From Georgenia satyanarayanai (GTDB taxonomy: Bacteria; Actinomycetota; Actinomycetes; Actinomycetales; Actinomycetaceae): a stretch of DNA of 64,000 bases. Below are positions 7,458 through 15,654 of the stretch, one piece after another (within the stretch, counting starts at the first letter, position 1; every line of letters begins with the position of its first letter). The position numbers and the translations under genes are program-made. The notes under the pieces were generated by a model. The model worked only from the letters and a program-made list of their open reading frames with translations. It did not search any database and was not told the origin of the DNA. Location of the stretch: the NCBI RefSeq assembly GCF_023715365.1, contig NZ_JAMBNZ010000015.1:1-64000 (forward strand). Reading direction: 5' to 3'.

Positions 7458-8015
7458 ATGACGGCTTCCCCCATCGAACCCAGCCCCCGCCAGCGCGCCC
7501 TCGCCGAGGCGGTCCGCGACATCGAGCGTCACGTCGGCTCGCTCGGCTGGGACTCCCCCGTCCTCGTGTTCTCCCTCGTGCGCACGGCCGCGGCGCTGGC
7601 GGTCAACCCCGCGCTCGCCGCCGAGCTGCCCGAGGGCGCGGAGGAGTCGGCGCGCCTGGACCCCGAGCACCTGCTGTCCGTCGAGCAGGACGGCCTGCCG
7701 CCGGCCGGCACCCTCGAGGAGCTCCTCGCCCAGCTCGGCTGGCCCGAGGAGGTCGACGGCGCCGCGATCGTCGTCGAGCGCATCGTCGTGCCGCCGGAGG
7801 CGGAGACGGACATGCCGCAGGACCCGGAGGCGGCCGTCGCCTACCTCGAGGCGCACCCGGACCGGCAGGACGTGCGGATCGTCGCGGGGGTGCTGCGCAC
7901 CGGGGAGTCGTGGTGCGCGTTGCGCTCGCGTGCGCACGACTCCGAGGACGCCGTGGGCGGCTCCCCGGACGCCGTGCCCGGGCTCGTCGAGGCGCTGCGC
8001 GCGACCTTCGCCTGA
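7458..8015 (+). CDS. PPA1309-family protein of unknown function
   Basis: A 185-residue acidic soluble protein starting at ATG 7458. The ATG at 7449 is out of frame and closes at once. It shows the PPA1309-family pattern: N-terminal ALAEAVRDIERHVGSLGWDSP, then VFSLVRTAAAL, AIVVERIVVPPEAE, a VAYLEAHPDRQDVRIVAGVLRTG segment and the conserved WCALRSRAHD. Family members sit next to UPF0182 and the S16 protease gene in many actinobacteria, as here, but have no known activity. It is divergent from UPF0182 with 134 bases between, and convergent with the protease gene (4-base gap). The link to envelope protein quality control is context only. Confidence 0.8.
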   Translation: MTASPIEPSPRQRALAEAVRDIERHVGSLGWDSPVLVFSLVRTAAALAVNPALAAELPEGAEESARLDPEHLLSVEQDGLPPAGTLEELLAQLGWPEEVDGAAIVVERIVVPPEAETDMPQDPEAAVAYLEAHPDRQDVRIVAGVLRTGESWCALRSRAHDSEDAVGGSPDAVPGLVEALRATFA

Positions 8016-8019
8016 AGGC

Positions 8020-9144
8020 TCAGGGGGCCGGGCAGCGCTCGAGGTCCCCGGTGCGTCCCTCCGTCACGGCCTCGAGCGCCGCGACGGCGTCGGAGACGGT
8101 GTCGACGGCCACGACCTCCAGCCCGTCCGGCACCGCGCCGGTGACCTCGTCGCAGTTCTCCACCGGCGCGAGGAACCACTCGGCGCCGTCGCGCTCGGCA
8201 CCGGCGAGCTTCTGGGCAATGCCGCCGATGGGGCCGACGTCACCGGCGAGGTCGACCGTGCCGGTGCCCGCGACGACGGCGCCGCCGGTCAGCGAGCCGG
8301 GGGTGAGCATGTCGACGATCCCGAGCGTGAGCATGAGTCCCGCGCTCGGGCCGCCGATGTTCTCGATGGCGAAGCCGACGTCGACGGGCAGCTCGACCTC
8401 CGGGGAGATCATCACGCCGAGCAAGCTGCCGCCGTCGCCGTCGTCGGCGGTGACGACCTCCACCGGCGTCTCCTCCCCCGCGCGCTCGACACCGAGGGTG
8501 ACGGTCGACCCGGGCGGGGTGTCGGCGAGGACGTCACTGAGCACGGCGAAGGAGGTGAGCTCGGTGGGTCCGGCGCCGGCGGCGATGCTGACGAGAGTGT
8601 CCCCCTCCTCGAGCAGCCCCGTGGTCGGGCCGTGGGGGCTGGTGCCGGCGACGCGCAGCTCGGTGGGCACGTCGTAGCCGAGCTCGGTGAGCGCCGCGAC
8701 CGTGGCGTTGGTCTGCGAGGAGCTCATCTGCAGGGTCGACTCCTGCTCGACGTCCTCCCGGGTCTGCTCGGGGTCGAAGGCGGCCTCCCGCGGCATGACC
8801 GTCGTCGTCCCCGAGAGCCAGCCGCCGACGACCTGGGCGGCCGTGGCCGGGAAGCCCGGCCCGCCGCGCGTGGAGACGGTGGTGAGCCGCAGCTCCCCGT
8901 CGGTCGGGTAGGTCTCGGTGCCCTCGACGGTGATGAGCGGGACGTCGGTGCCGGGCGCGTCCCCGAGGGTGTCGACCGTCGGTCCGGGGCTCTGGATCGC
9001 GTAGGGCGGGGTGATGACGAGCATCGCCAGGGCGAGGACGAAGGTCACCGCACCGGCGACGGCCGCGGTCACCGTCCGAGGGGTGAGCAGCGGCCGGTCG
9101 TCGTCGGTCACCGCGGGGTGGTCGGGTCGCAGGCGCACCGCCAC
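8020..9144 (-). CDS. Membrane-anchored PDZ / Lon-like S16 serine protease
   Basis: A 374-residue protein with one N-terminal membrane segment (about 26-46). A PDZ domain follows (about 165-230; GLLEEGDTLVSIAAG, VTLGVERAG), then a C-terminal Lon-type proteolytic domain. The Ser-Lys dyad is visible: Ser267 in GGPSAGLM and Lys312 in GGIAQKLAGA. This is the YlbL / Rv3194c family, thought to cleave envelope proteins outside the membrane. It lacks an ATPase domain, unlike Lon. The start is GTG 9144. It is convergent with the PPA1309 gene and divergent from the DUF2342 gene. Confidence 0.9.
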   Translation of the reverse strand: MAVRLRPDHPAVTDDDRPLLTPRTVTAAVAGAVTFVLALAMLVITPPYAIQSPGPTVDTLGDAPGTDVPLITVEGTETYPTDGELRLTTVSTRGGPGFPATAAQVVGGWLSGTTTVMPREAAFDPEQTREDVEQESTLQMSSSQTNATVAALTELGYDVPTELRVAGTSPHGPTTGLLEEGDTLVSIAAGAGPTELTSFAVLSDVLADTPPGSTVTLGVERAGEETPVEVVTADDGDGGSLLGVMISPEVELPVDVGFAIENIGGPSAGLMLTLGIVDMLTPGSLTGGAVVAGTGTVDLAGDVGPIGGIAQKLAGAERDGAEWFLAPVENCDEVTGAVPDGLEVVAVDTVSDAVAALEAVTEGRTGDLERCPAP

Positions 9145-9276
9145 ATCATCACCCCGGGCGGGCGGCAGGCCGAACCGTCCCGCCTCGTCACGCCCTCGGC
9201 GAAACCGCTCCTGCCGTGCTCTGAGCCCCGGGCCGCGGGGTTACCGTGGTGCCCCCCGAAGGATCGGAGCTGTCGA

Positions 9277-10695
9277 ATGAGCCAGGACCCCGCCGGTGAG
9301 GAGAGCTGGGAGGCGCTGCTGCGCTCCATGCTCGGGCCGCAGGCCGCCGACGAGGCCATGGCCGCGATGCGCGCCGCGGGCCTCGACCCGGAGGCGATGG
9401 CCAGCGCCGCCGGCCTCCCCCAGGACCGCAACCAGCTCGCGCTGATGCTCGGCCAGATGCAGCACATCCTCGCCGCCGGCGGCACCGACCCCGTCAACTG
9501 GGCGCTCGCCGGTGACGTCGCCACCCAGGTGGTCCGCCAGACCGGTGACGTCACCGTCACCGCCGCCCGGGCGGCCGAGGCCACCGAGGCGCTGCGCGTG
9601 GCCGACCTGTGGCTGGACGCCGTCACCGAGCTCGGCCCCAGCGGCGGCGCCACGCGGGCGTGGTCCCGCTCGGACTGGGCCCGCGAGACGCTGCCGACGT
9701 GGAAGACGCTCGCCGAGCCGATCGCCACCTCCGTGGCCCGCGCGCTGGAGCGCGTCCTGGAGGAGCAGACCCGGGAGCTCGGCGACCACCCGCTCGCGGC
9801 CGGCCTGGGCGCCGGTGCGGGCGGCGGCATGATCCGCCAGCTCGGGGGCGCCGTCTTCGGGATGCAGGTGGGCCAGGCCGTGGGCACGCTCGCCGGGGAG
9901 GCCTTCGGCGCGTCCGACACCGGCCTGCCGCTCGTCGAGGGCCACGATGCCGCCCTGGTCCCCGCCAACGTCGACGCCTTCGCCGAGGGCCTGGACGCGC
10001 CCGCGGAGGAGGTGCGCCTCTTCCTCGCCGTCCGGGAGGTCGCCCACGCGCGGCTCTTCGCGCACGTGCCGTGGCTGCGCGCCCACCTCCTGGGCACCGT
10101 CGAGGCCTACGCCCGGGAGATCTCCATCGACACCGGGGCGATCGAGGAGGCCGTCCGGGGTCTGGACCCGAGCGACCCCGAGTCCCTGCGCGAGGCCTTC
10201 TCCGGCGGCGTCTTCGCGCTGGAGCAGAGCGACGCGCAGCGCGCGGCGCTGGTCCGGCTCGAGACGGCGCTGGCGCTGGTCGAGGGCTGGGTGGAGGTCG
10301 TGGCCGGCCAGGCCGTGGCCCCGCACCTGCCGCACGCCGTCCCCCTGCGCGAGATGGTCCGCCGCCGCCGGGCTGCAGGTGGTCCGGCGGAGCAGACCTT
10401 CGCCTCGCTCGTCGGGCTCGAGCTGCGGCCGCGGCGGCTGCGGGAGGCCGCGGCGCTGTGGACGCACCTGGCCGAGCAGCGCGGTGTCGAGGCGCGTGAC
10501 GCCCTGTGGTCCCACCCCGACCTCATGCCGACCGCCGAGGAGCTCGACGACCCGAAGGGCTTCGTCGCCGCCCGCGACGCCGCCGCGAGCGCGGACGAGG
10601 ACGTCGACGCCGCCCTCGCGAGCATCTTCGCCGAGGCCGAGCAGGCCGAGGGCCCGGACGCCGCGCAGGACGACGCCGAGGGCGACCCCCGCTAG
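9277..10695 (+). CDS. DUF2342 / zinc-dependent metalloprotease-family protein
   Basis: A 472-residue protein starting at ATG 9277 with GGAGC upstream. It matches the DUF2342 family (Rv3195 type, labelled coenzyme F420 biosynthesis associated or zinc-dependent metalloprotease). Key stretches are WALAGDVATQVVRQTGD, a glycine-rich FGMQVGQAVGTLAGEAFGASDTGLPL, and the putative metal site VREVAHARLFAHVPWLRAHLL (two histidines seven residues apart). The C-terminus is acidic and low-complexity. Real protease activity is not established for the family. Its stop overlaps the stop of the convergent M48-type gene by 4 bases. Confidence 0.85.
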   Translation: MSQDPAGEESWEALLRSMLGPQAADEAMAAMRAAGLDPEAMASAAGLPQDRNQLALMLGQMQHILAAGGTDPVNWALAGDVATQVVRQTGDVTVTAARAAEATEALRVADLWLDAVTELGPSGGATRAWSRSDWARETLPTWKTLAEPIATSVARALERVLEEQTRELGDHPLAAGLGAGAGGGMIRQLGGAVFGMQVGQAVGTLAGEAFGASDTGLPLVEGHDAALVPANVDAFAEGLDAPAEEVRLFLAVREVAHARLFAHVPWLRAHLLGTVEAYAREISIDTGAIEEAVRGLDPSDPESLREAFSGGVFALEQSDAQRAALVRLETALALVEGWVEVVAGQAVAPHLPHAVPLREMVRRRRAAGGPAEQTFASLVGLELRPRRLREAAALWTHLAEQRGVEARDALWSHPDLMPTAEELDDPKGFVAARDAAASADEDVDAALASIFAEAEQAEGPDAAQDDAEGDPR

Positions 10696-11225
10696 TCCTC
10701 CGTCCCGCCGGGCTCGGGTGCCTCCCGGCCCTCGAGCCGGCGGGCGAAGGAGACGCCGTCCAGGAAGCCGCGGGCCCGCTCGGTCTGTGGGTAGCGCTCG
10801 ACCCAGGCCCAGAAGTCGGGCCCGTGGCCGCCGACGAGCAGGTGGGCGAGCTCGTGGACGAGCACGTAGTCCAGCACCCACGGGGGCATCCCCTTGACCT
10901 GCTCGGAGATGCGGATGGTCCCGGTGCCCGGCGTGCACGAGCCCCAGCGCGTGGTCTGGTTGCCCACCCAGGCGACGGACTGCGGGCGTGCCCGGCCCTC
11001 GAGGTAGCGCGCGGACAGCTGCTCGGCGCGGGTGGCGAGCTGCGCGTCCGACGGTCGGCGGCGGCGACCGGTGCGCTCGAGCCGCTCGACCATCCGCGCC
11101 ACCCACTCCGCCTCCTCGGCCGCGGTGAAGCGGTCCGGGATGGCGACGACGGTGCGCCCGTTCTCGCGGAAGGCCTGAACCGTCCGCGTGCGCCGGCGGC
11201 TGCGTCTGACCTCGATCTCCGACAT
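10692..11225 (-). CDS. M48/YgjP-like zinc metallopeptidase
   Basis: A 177-residue protein with a single YgjP-type metallopeptidase domain. The WGSC motif is at about 94-97 (RWGSCTPGTGTIRIS) and the zinc site is HELAH at 124-128. A third histidine lies at 134 in GGHGPDFW. The N-terminus is strongly basic (RRSRRRTRTVQAF). Length fits the short actinobacterial members. It is encoded tail-to-tail with the DUF2342 gene and divergent from the ThiF-like gene (135 bases between). Substrate unknown. Gene order with the S16 protease and UPF0182 suggests a proteolytic or envelope-stress role. Confidence 0.85.
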   Translation of the reverse strand: MSEIEVRRSRRRTRTVQAFRENGRTVVAIPDRFTAAEEAEWVARMVERLERTGRRRRPSDAQLATRAEQLSARYLEGRARPQSVAWVGNQTTRWGSCTPGTGTIRISEQVKGMPPWVLDYVLVHELAHLLVGGHGPDFWAWVERYPQTERARGFLDGVSFARRLEGREAPEPGGTED

Positions 11226-11360
11226 GACACCAATCTACGGCGGGCCACCGACAGCTCGGCCGCGCGGGCCGGCCCGTCCACAGGCGCGGCTGTCCACAGG
11301 GCGCCGGTGCACCTGCGCCGCGCCGGTCGGCCCGCTGCCATCCTCGGGGTGGGAGGGCAC

Positions 11361-12392
11361 ATGCGACTACGACCAGGCACCCACGTGCTGTGGCGCCAGG
11401 AGGGCAGCAGCCAGGTCCACGCGGACCCGGACCTCGCCGTCGTCCTCGACGGGCTCACCGGCGAGGAGCAGCAACTGCTCGACGGCCTGGAGCGGGAGAC
11501 GAGCGAGGCCGCGTTCCTCGCCCGCGGACGCGAGCTCGGGGTGCGCGCCGGCCGGGCGCGGGAGCTGCTGGCGCGACTCGAGGGCTGCGGCGCGCTGGAG
11601 CGGGCCCGCGACCCGTCCCTCGACCACCGGGGCCTGGGCGCGGAGGTCGACCACTGGTCGCGGGTGGCGCAGCGTGACGCTAGCGACGTCGTCGCCCGTC
11701 GCGGCGCCGCGACGGTGGCCGTCCTCGGCCTGGGCCGGCTCGGGCTCCTCGTCGCCTCGGGTCTCGCGTCCGCCGGAGTGGGGACGCTGCTCGTGGAGGA
11801 CCGGGCGCGCGTCCGGCGCGACGACGTCGGGCTGGGCGGCTACGGTCTGCACGACGTCGGCAAGGAGCGCGGGGAGCGGGGCCGGGCGGTGCTGCGCCTG
11901 GCGCACCCGCACCTGCGGACCTCGGCGCCGGCGCGCACCCGGCCCGACGTCGTCGTCCTCGTCGAGCAGGACGTCAGCGACCCGGTGCGGCTGCGGCCGC
12001 TCGTGCGGGAGGACGTCGTCCACCTGCTCGTCGTCACGCGGGAGGTGGACGTCGTCGTCGGTCCGCTCGTCACGCCCGGGGCGGGACCGTGCGGGCGCTG
12101 CGTCGAGCTGCACCGCACCGCGGCGGACGAGCGGTGGCCGGCGGTGGCCACGCAGCTGCTCGGCACGCCGGCCCGCGGGGTGGAGGCCGCCACCTGCCTG
12201 CTCGCGGCCGCCGTCACCGTGGGGCAGCTCGTGGCCTCCCTCGACGGCCGGCCGGTGGCGACGGCGGGCACGAGCCTCGTCGTCGACGCGCGGCGGCCGG
12301 TGCCCCGGACACAGCAGTGGCCGGTGCACCCGGACTGCGGGTGCACCGGCCTGCCGGCGCGGACGGGGGTGGTGCCCGCCGCTCAGGCCTGA
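11361..12392 (+). CDS. ThiF/E1-like adenylyltransferase-fold protein
   Basis: A 343-residue protein starting at ATG 11361 after GGGAGGG. Residues about 1-95 form a helical, winged-helix-like N-terminal region. Residues about 115-145 hold a Rossmann nucleotide site (VAVLGLGRLGLLVASGLASAGVGTLLVED), as in E1/ThiF/MoeB proteins. Two cysteine pairs, CGRC at about 242 and CGC near the end, can bind the structural zinc of the family. This matches actinobacterial proteins sometimes labelled bacteriocin cyclodehydratase-like, but no peptide precursor or other RiPP gene is nearby. More likely it is a conserved protein of this block with unknown substrate. The usual arginine finger is not obvious. Confidence 0.75.
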   Translation: MRLRPGTHVLWRQEGSSQVHADPDLAVVLDGLTGEEQQLLDGLERETSEAAFLARGRELGVRAGRARELLARLEGCGALERARDPSLDHRGLGAEVDHWSRVAQRDASDVVARRGAATVAVLGLGRLGLLVASGLASAGVGTLLVEDRARVRRDDVGLGGYGLHDVGKERGERGRAVLRLAHPHLRTSAPARTRPDVVVLVEQDVSDPVRLRPLVREDVVHLLVVTREVDVVVGPLVTPGAGPCGRCVELHRTAADERWPAVATQLLGTPARGVEAATCLLAAAVTVGQLVASLDGRPVATAGTSLVVDARRPVPRTQQWPVHPDCGCTGLPARTGVVPAAQA

Positions 12393-12393
12393 C

Positions 12394-12732
12394 TCAGGCC
12401 GCGGGGTGGTGCTTCCGGGGGCGGCCGCGGCCGCGCTTGGTCGCGACGACCGCGCCGCCGATGAAGACCTCCCCGCCCCACACGCCCCAGGGCTCGGCGC
12501 GCTCGAGCGCGCCGGCGAGGCAGGCCTCGCGCACGGGGCAGGTGCGGCACAGCGTCTTGGCGAACTCGACGTCCGCCTGGCGCTCGGCGAACCAGAGGTC
12601 GGGGTCCTCCGCGTCCTGGCACGGGGCGAGCGGCGTGGGCTCGACCAGCGCGAGCACGTCCGTCTCCTCGGCCAGCGGCCACGACTGTGAGGACCCCTCG
12701 TTGAGGCGGTCGAGAAGGGTGGTGAGTTGCAC
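12394..12732 (-). CDS. whiB7: WhiB7, redox-sensitive iron-sulfur transcription factor
   Basis: A 112-residue WhiB protein from GTG 12732, with GGAG about 7 bases upstream. The four cluster cysteines are Cys38, Cys62, Cys65 and Cys71 (DPDLWFAE, LCRTCPVREACL). EPWGVWGGE follows at 80-88, and a C-terminal AT-hook, RGRGRPRK, at 100-107. The AT-hook together with EPWGVWGGE is diagnostic of WhiB7, which binds the primary sigma factor and switches on intrinsic antibiotic-resistance genes. The gene is next to uvrD2, as in M. tuberculosis (Rv3197A). Its 325-base leader carries an upstream ORF and a WhiB7-type promoter. The frame continues upstream, but that part overlaps the leader and is unlike WhiB. 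Confidence 0.93.
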   Translation of the reverse strand: MQLTTLLDRLNEGSSQSWPLAEETDVLALVEPTPLAPCQDAEDPDLWFAERQADVEFAKTLCRTCPVREACLAGALERAEPWGVWGGEVFIGGAVVATKRGRGRPRKHHPAA

Positions 12733-13051
12733 GAGAGTCTCCGTGAGTGCGAAGCCGGGTCTGGACAGACCTGCGGCAAGTCCCCGGGAGGGGCGAACCG
12801 CGGTCGGGAGCTGCGCGGTCCGGCGGAGAACGTGTGCGGTTCTACGGCGTCCGGAGCGCGCGGCCCTCGGCGTAGCCGACGGGCGCGGGGCGAAGGCGGG
12901 AGCGGTCCCCGGTGAACCAGGGCAGAGCTCGGCCCAGCTCACGGCTGGCGGCTTCCATCGAGATGATGGTGATCACTGCGGTTCACCTCCCCTTCGCACA
13001 TGGGGGCCCTTGTGTGCTGGCTAGGCACGGGCCCCGACTCGGTCACGGACG
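12733..13051 (-). promoter_or_regulatory. whiB7 5' leader with candidate attenuator pairings
   Basis: This is the untranslated region between the predicted start of transcription (near 13051) and whiB7. After the upstream ORF stop, GAACCGC pairs with a GCGGTTC about 35 bases later. A short CCCC/GGGG hairpin follows before whiB7. These could form alternative structures controlled by translation of the upstream ORF. No U-tract is seen, so a classical intrinsic attenuator is not clear. Confidence 0.5.
12842..12976 (-). CDS. Upstream ORF in the whiB7 leader (regulatory peptide)
   Basis: GTG 12976 is preceded by GGGGAGGTGA at an ideal distance, and the frame runs 44 codons to TAG 12842. The peptide begins VITIISMEAASRELGRALPW and has Arg- and Pro-rich stretches toward its end. 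whiB7 mRNAs of mycobacteria and Streptomyces are known to carry such a leader ORF, whose translation state decides whether transcription continues into whiB7 when ribosomes stall on antibiotics. The strong ribosome site and the length argue that this is translated. The peptide sequence itself shows no family I recognise. Confidence 0.7.
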   Translation of the reverse strand: MITIISMEAASRELGRALPWFTGDRSRLRPAPVGYAEGRALRTP

Positions 13052-13057
13052 AGAAGG

Positions 13058-13096
13058 ACATTACGCCCGTCCCGTGACGGGGGGCAAGGTATTTAT
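13058..13096 (-). promoter_or_regulatory. whiB7 promoter with AT-rich WhiB7-binding element
   Basis: Read on the minus strand: an AT-rich block (ATAAAT, 13091-13096), three bases, a -35-like TTGCCC (13082-13087), 18 bases, then a -10-like TAATGT (13058-13063). An AT-rich element just upstream of -35 is the known signature of WhiB7-activated promoters, including its own. The AT-hook of WhiB7 reads it. The layout matches, so autoactivation is likely. Confidence 0.65.
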
Positions 13097-13168
13097 CGAG
13101 GAGATCGTCCCGATCTTCCCGGCGGACCGGAACCGGCGAGATCTCGCGGCTCGGCGGCCCGGGCCGGC

Positions 13169-15211
13169 TCAGGCGCCGGGCGGCTCGACGACGACCTCCT
13201 CGCCGCGCACGACGGCGAGGACGGCGGGCCCGTAGGCCTCGAGCTTGGCGGCACCGACGCCGCGCAGGATGCCGAGCTGGCGCAGGTCCTTGGGCTTGGC
13301 CTCGGCAATCGCGGCGAGGGTCGTGTCGTGGAGGACCGTGTAGGGCGGCTTGCCGATCGCGGTGGCCACCTGCCCGCGCCAGGCGCGCAGCCGTTCGACG
13401 AGGGCGGCGCCCTCGGGGTCGGACTCGGTGAGCTCGGCGATGCGGTCACGCCGGGGCGCGCGGGCGGCGGGGCGGCGGGCGGCGCCCTCCTCGGGCCACA
13501 GGCCGTCGAGGAAGCGCGAGGGCTTGCGGCTCGCGCGCCCGCCGACCGTGCGGGCCCGGGCGTAGGAGAGCATGAGGTGCTCGCGGGCCCGGGTGACGCC
13601 CACGTAGAGCAGGCGGCGCTCCTCGGCGACCGCCTCCTCCGTCTCGGCCAGGGAGATCGGCAGCAGCCCCTCGCTCACCCCGACGAGGAAGACGGCGTCC
13701 CACTCCAGGCCCTTGGCGGCGTGGAGGGAGGCAAGGGTGACCCCGGAGACGGTCGGGGCGTGCTGGGCGCTGGCCCGTTCCTCGAGCTCGGCGACGAGGC
13801 CGGCGAGGTCGGCGCCGCGGGCGGCCGCGATCTCGTCCGCGAGCGCGACGAGCGCCTGGAGCGACTCCCAGCGCTCGCGCACCGCGCCACGGGCGGCCGG
13901 CGGGTCCGGGGCCCAGCCCATGCCGGCGAGGACGTCGCGGACGGCGTCGGGCATGGGGTGGTCGGTCATCGTGCGGGCCGCCCCGCGCAGGAGGACGACG
14001 GCCTCGCGCACCTCCCGGCGGGAGAAGAAGCGCTCACCGCCGCGCACGAGGTAGCCGATGTCCGCCTGGGCCAGGGCCTGCTCGAGCGCCTCGGCCTGGC
14101 CGTTGGTGCGGTACAGGACGGCGATCTCCCCCCGCGGCACGCCCGACTTCTCCAGGGCCGCGATGCGGGCGGCAACCCCGGCGGCCTCCGCGACGTCGTC
14201 GTCAAAGGCCTCGAAGCGGACCGCGGGCCCGGAGGGGCGCTGGGCCACGAGCCGGACGGCTGCGCTCGAGCGGTGGCGCCCGGCCCGCTCGAGGACGCTG
14301 TTGGCCAGGGACACCACCTGGGGCGTGGAGCGGTAGTCACGCACGAGGCGGACCACCTCCGCGCCGGGGAAGCGGCGCGGGAAGTCGGTGAGGAAGCGCG
14401 GGGTGGCACCGGTGAAGGAGTAGATGGTCTGGGAGACGTCCCCGACGACGCACAGCTCGTTGCGGTCCCCGAGCCACAGGTCGAGGAGGCGCTGCTGGAG
14501 CGGGGAGACGTCCTGGTACTCGTCGACGACGAAGTGACGGTACTGGCGGCGGACCTCCGCGGCGACGTCCGCGCGCTCCTCGAGGATGCCGACCATGAGG
14601 AGGAGGACGTCCTCGAAGTCGATGACGCCGCGCTCGGTCTTGACGTCCTCGTAGATTTCCAGCAGCCGCGACACCGTGGCGCGGTCCTGTCCGGCCGCCT
14701 CCTCGCGGCCGGCGGCGGCGGCGCGCGTCACGTAGTCCTCGGCGGTGACGAGGCTGACCTTGGCCCACTCGATCTCGGCGGCGAGGTCCCGGATGCTCAC
14801 GCGGTCCACGCCCAGGCCCAGGCGCGAGGAGGCCTCGGCGACGAGCGGCGCCTTGTGCTCCTGAATCTTCGGCAGGCCGCCGCCGATCGCGGCGGGCCAG
14901 AAGTAGGACAGCTGGCGCAGCGCGGCCGCATGGAAGGTGCGCGCCTGGACGCCGCCCACCCCGAGGTCGCGCAGCCGCGAGCGCATCTCCCCCGCGGCGC
15001 GGGCGGTGAAGGTGACGGCGAGGACGGTCGTCGGGCTGTAGACGCCGGCCCGCACGCCGTGGGCGATGCGATAGGTGATGGCGCGGGTCTTGCCGGTGCC
15101 CGCGCCGGCGAGGACGCACAGCGGCCCGGTGAGGGTCTGGGCCACGGCGCGCTGGTCGTCGTCGAGGGCCGCGAGGAGCTCCTCGCTGCTGGGGGTGGTC
15201 GAGCTCGTCAT
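13169..15211 (-). CDS. uvrD2: UvrD2-type superfamily 1 DNA helicase with HRDC domain
   Basis: A 680-residue helicase from ATG 15211. Walker A AGAGTGKT is at about 35-42, Walker B is in VVDEYQDVSP, and other SF1A motifs include VGDVSQTIYSFTGA and VTLASLHAAKGLEWDAVFLVG. The C-terminal about 75 residues form an HRDC domain (LRAWRGQVATAIGKPPYTVLHDTTLAAIA). UvrD plus HRDC is the UvrD2 architecture of actinobacteria (Rv3198c), a repair helicase essential in mycobacteria. An upstream GTG 10 codons earlier is possible. Neither start has a clear ribosome site. It is divergent from mrx1 with 116 bases between. Confidence 0.92.
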   Translation of the reverse strand: MTSSTTPSSEELLAALDDDQRAVAQTLTGPLCVLAGAGTGKTRAITYRIAHGVRAGVYSPTTVLAVTFTARAAGEMRSRLRDLGVGGVQARTFHAAALRQLSYFWPAAIGGGLPKIQEHKAPLVAEASSRLGLGVDRVSIRDLAAEIEWAKVSLVTAEDYVTRAAAAGREEAAGQDRATVSRLLEIYEDVKTERGVIDFEDVLLLMVGILEERADVAAEVRRQYRHFVVDEYQDVSPLQQRLLDLWLGDRNELCVVGDVSQTIYSFTGATPRFLTDFPRRFPGAEVVRLVRDYRSTPQVVSLANSVLERAGRHRSSAAVRLVAQRPSGPAVRFEAFDDDVAEAAGVAARIAALEKSGVPRGEIAVLYRTNGQAEALEQALAQADIGYLVRGGERFFSRREVREAVVLLRGAARTMTDHPMPDAVRDVLAGMGWAPDPPAARGAVRERWESLQALVALADEIAAARGADLAGLVAELEERASAQHAPTVSGVTLASLHAAKGLEWDAVFLVGVSEGLLPISLAETEEAVAEERRLLYVGVTRAREHLMLSYARARTVGGRASRKPSRFLDGLWPEEGAARRPAARAPRRDRIAELTESDPEGAALVERLRAWRGQVATAIGKPPYTVLHDTTLAAIAEAKPKDLRQLGILRGVGAAKLEAYGPAVLAVVRGEEVVVEPPGA

Positions 15212-15327
15212 CGCGGCCAGTGTCTCAGCACCCGCCGACACGCGGCCCGACCGTCCCCGGGCCCGTGGAAATACGCCGTCGTGGCACGGCGTTATGGTCG
15301 GCGAACCCCGACCTGAAGGAGACCTCT

Positions 15328-15585
15328 GTGAGCACGATGACGCCCGAGCCCGGCACGATCACGATGTACACGACCACGTGGTGCGGGTACTGCCGCAGGC
15401 TGAAGAAGCAGCTCGACGGCGAGGGCATCGGCTACAGCGAGGTCAACATCGAGGAGGACCCGCAGGCCGCGAGCTTCGTCGAGGAGGTCAACGGTGGCAA
15501 CCAGACGGTCCCGACCGTCCTGTTCCCCGACGGCTCCGCCGCGACGAACCCCTCCCTCAACGAGGTCAAGACGCGCCTGGGCTGA
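15328..15585 (+). CDS. mrx1: Mycoredoxin 1 (mycothiol-dependent glutaredoxin-like protein)
   Basis: An 85-residue thioredoxin-fold protein. GTG 15328 follows AAGGAG by 6 bases, which decides the start over ATG 15337. The active site is TTTWCGYCRRLKK, then VNGGNQTVPTVLFPDGS (cis-Pro loop) and a TNPSLNEVKTRL ending. This is the mycoredoxin-1 pattern: it reduces mixed disulfides between proteins and mycothiol. The position between uvrD2 and nudC is the same as Rv3198A. It ends just before a strong bidirectional hairpin shared with nudC. Confidence 0.92.
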   Translation: MSTMTPEPGTITMYTTTWCGYCRRLKKQLDGEGIGYSEVNIEEDPQAASFVEEVNGGNQTVPTVLFPDGSAATNPSLNEVKTRLG

Positions 15586-15605
15586 GCCCGGGCCGCAGCT
15601 GGACG

Positions 15606-15652
15606 CAAGGTGTGGGGTTCCGGACCTCTGAGGTCCGGAACCTCGCACCTTG
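15606..15652. terminator. Bidirectional terminator hairpin between mrx1 and nudC
   Basis: Two 22-base arms with two imperfect positions and a 3-base loop fill nearly the whole gap between the convergent mrx1 and nudC stops. Suitable for stopping transcription from both sides. Confidence 0.8.
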
Positions 15653-15654
15653 TC

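Noticed and set aside
11361-12392. RiPP/bacteriocin gene cluster around the ThiF-like gene
   Set aside because: No precursor peptide, YcaO, dehydratase or dedicated exporter is encoded nearby.
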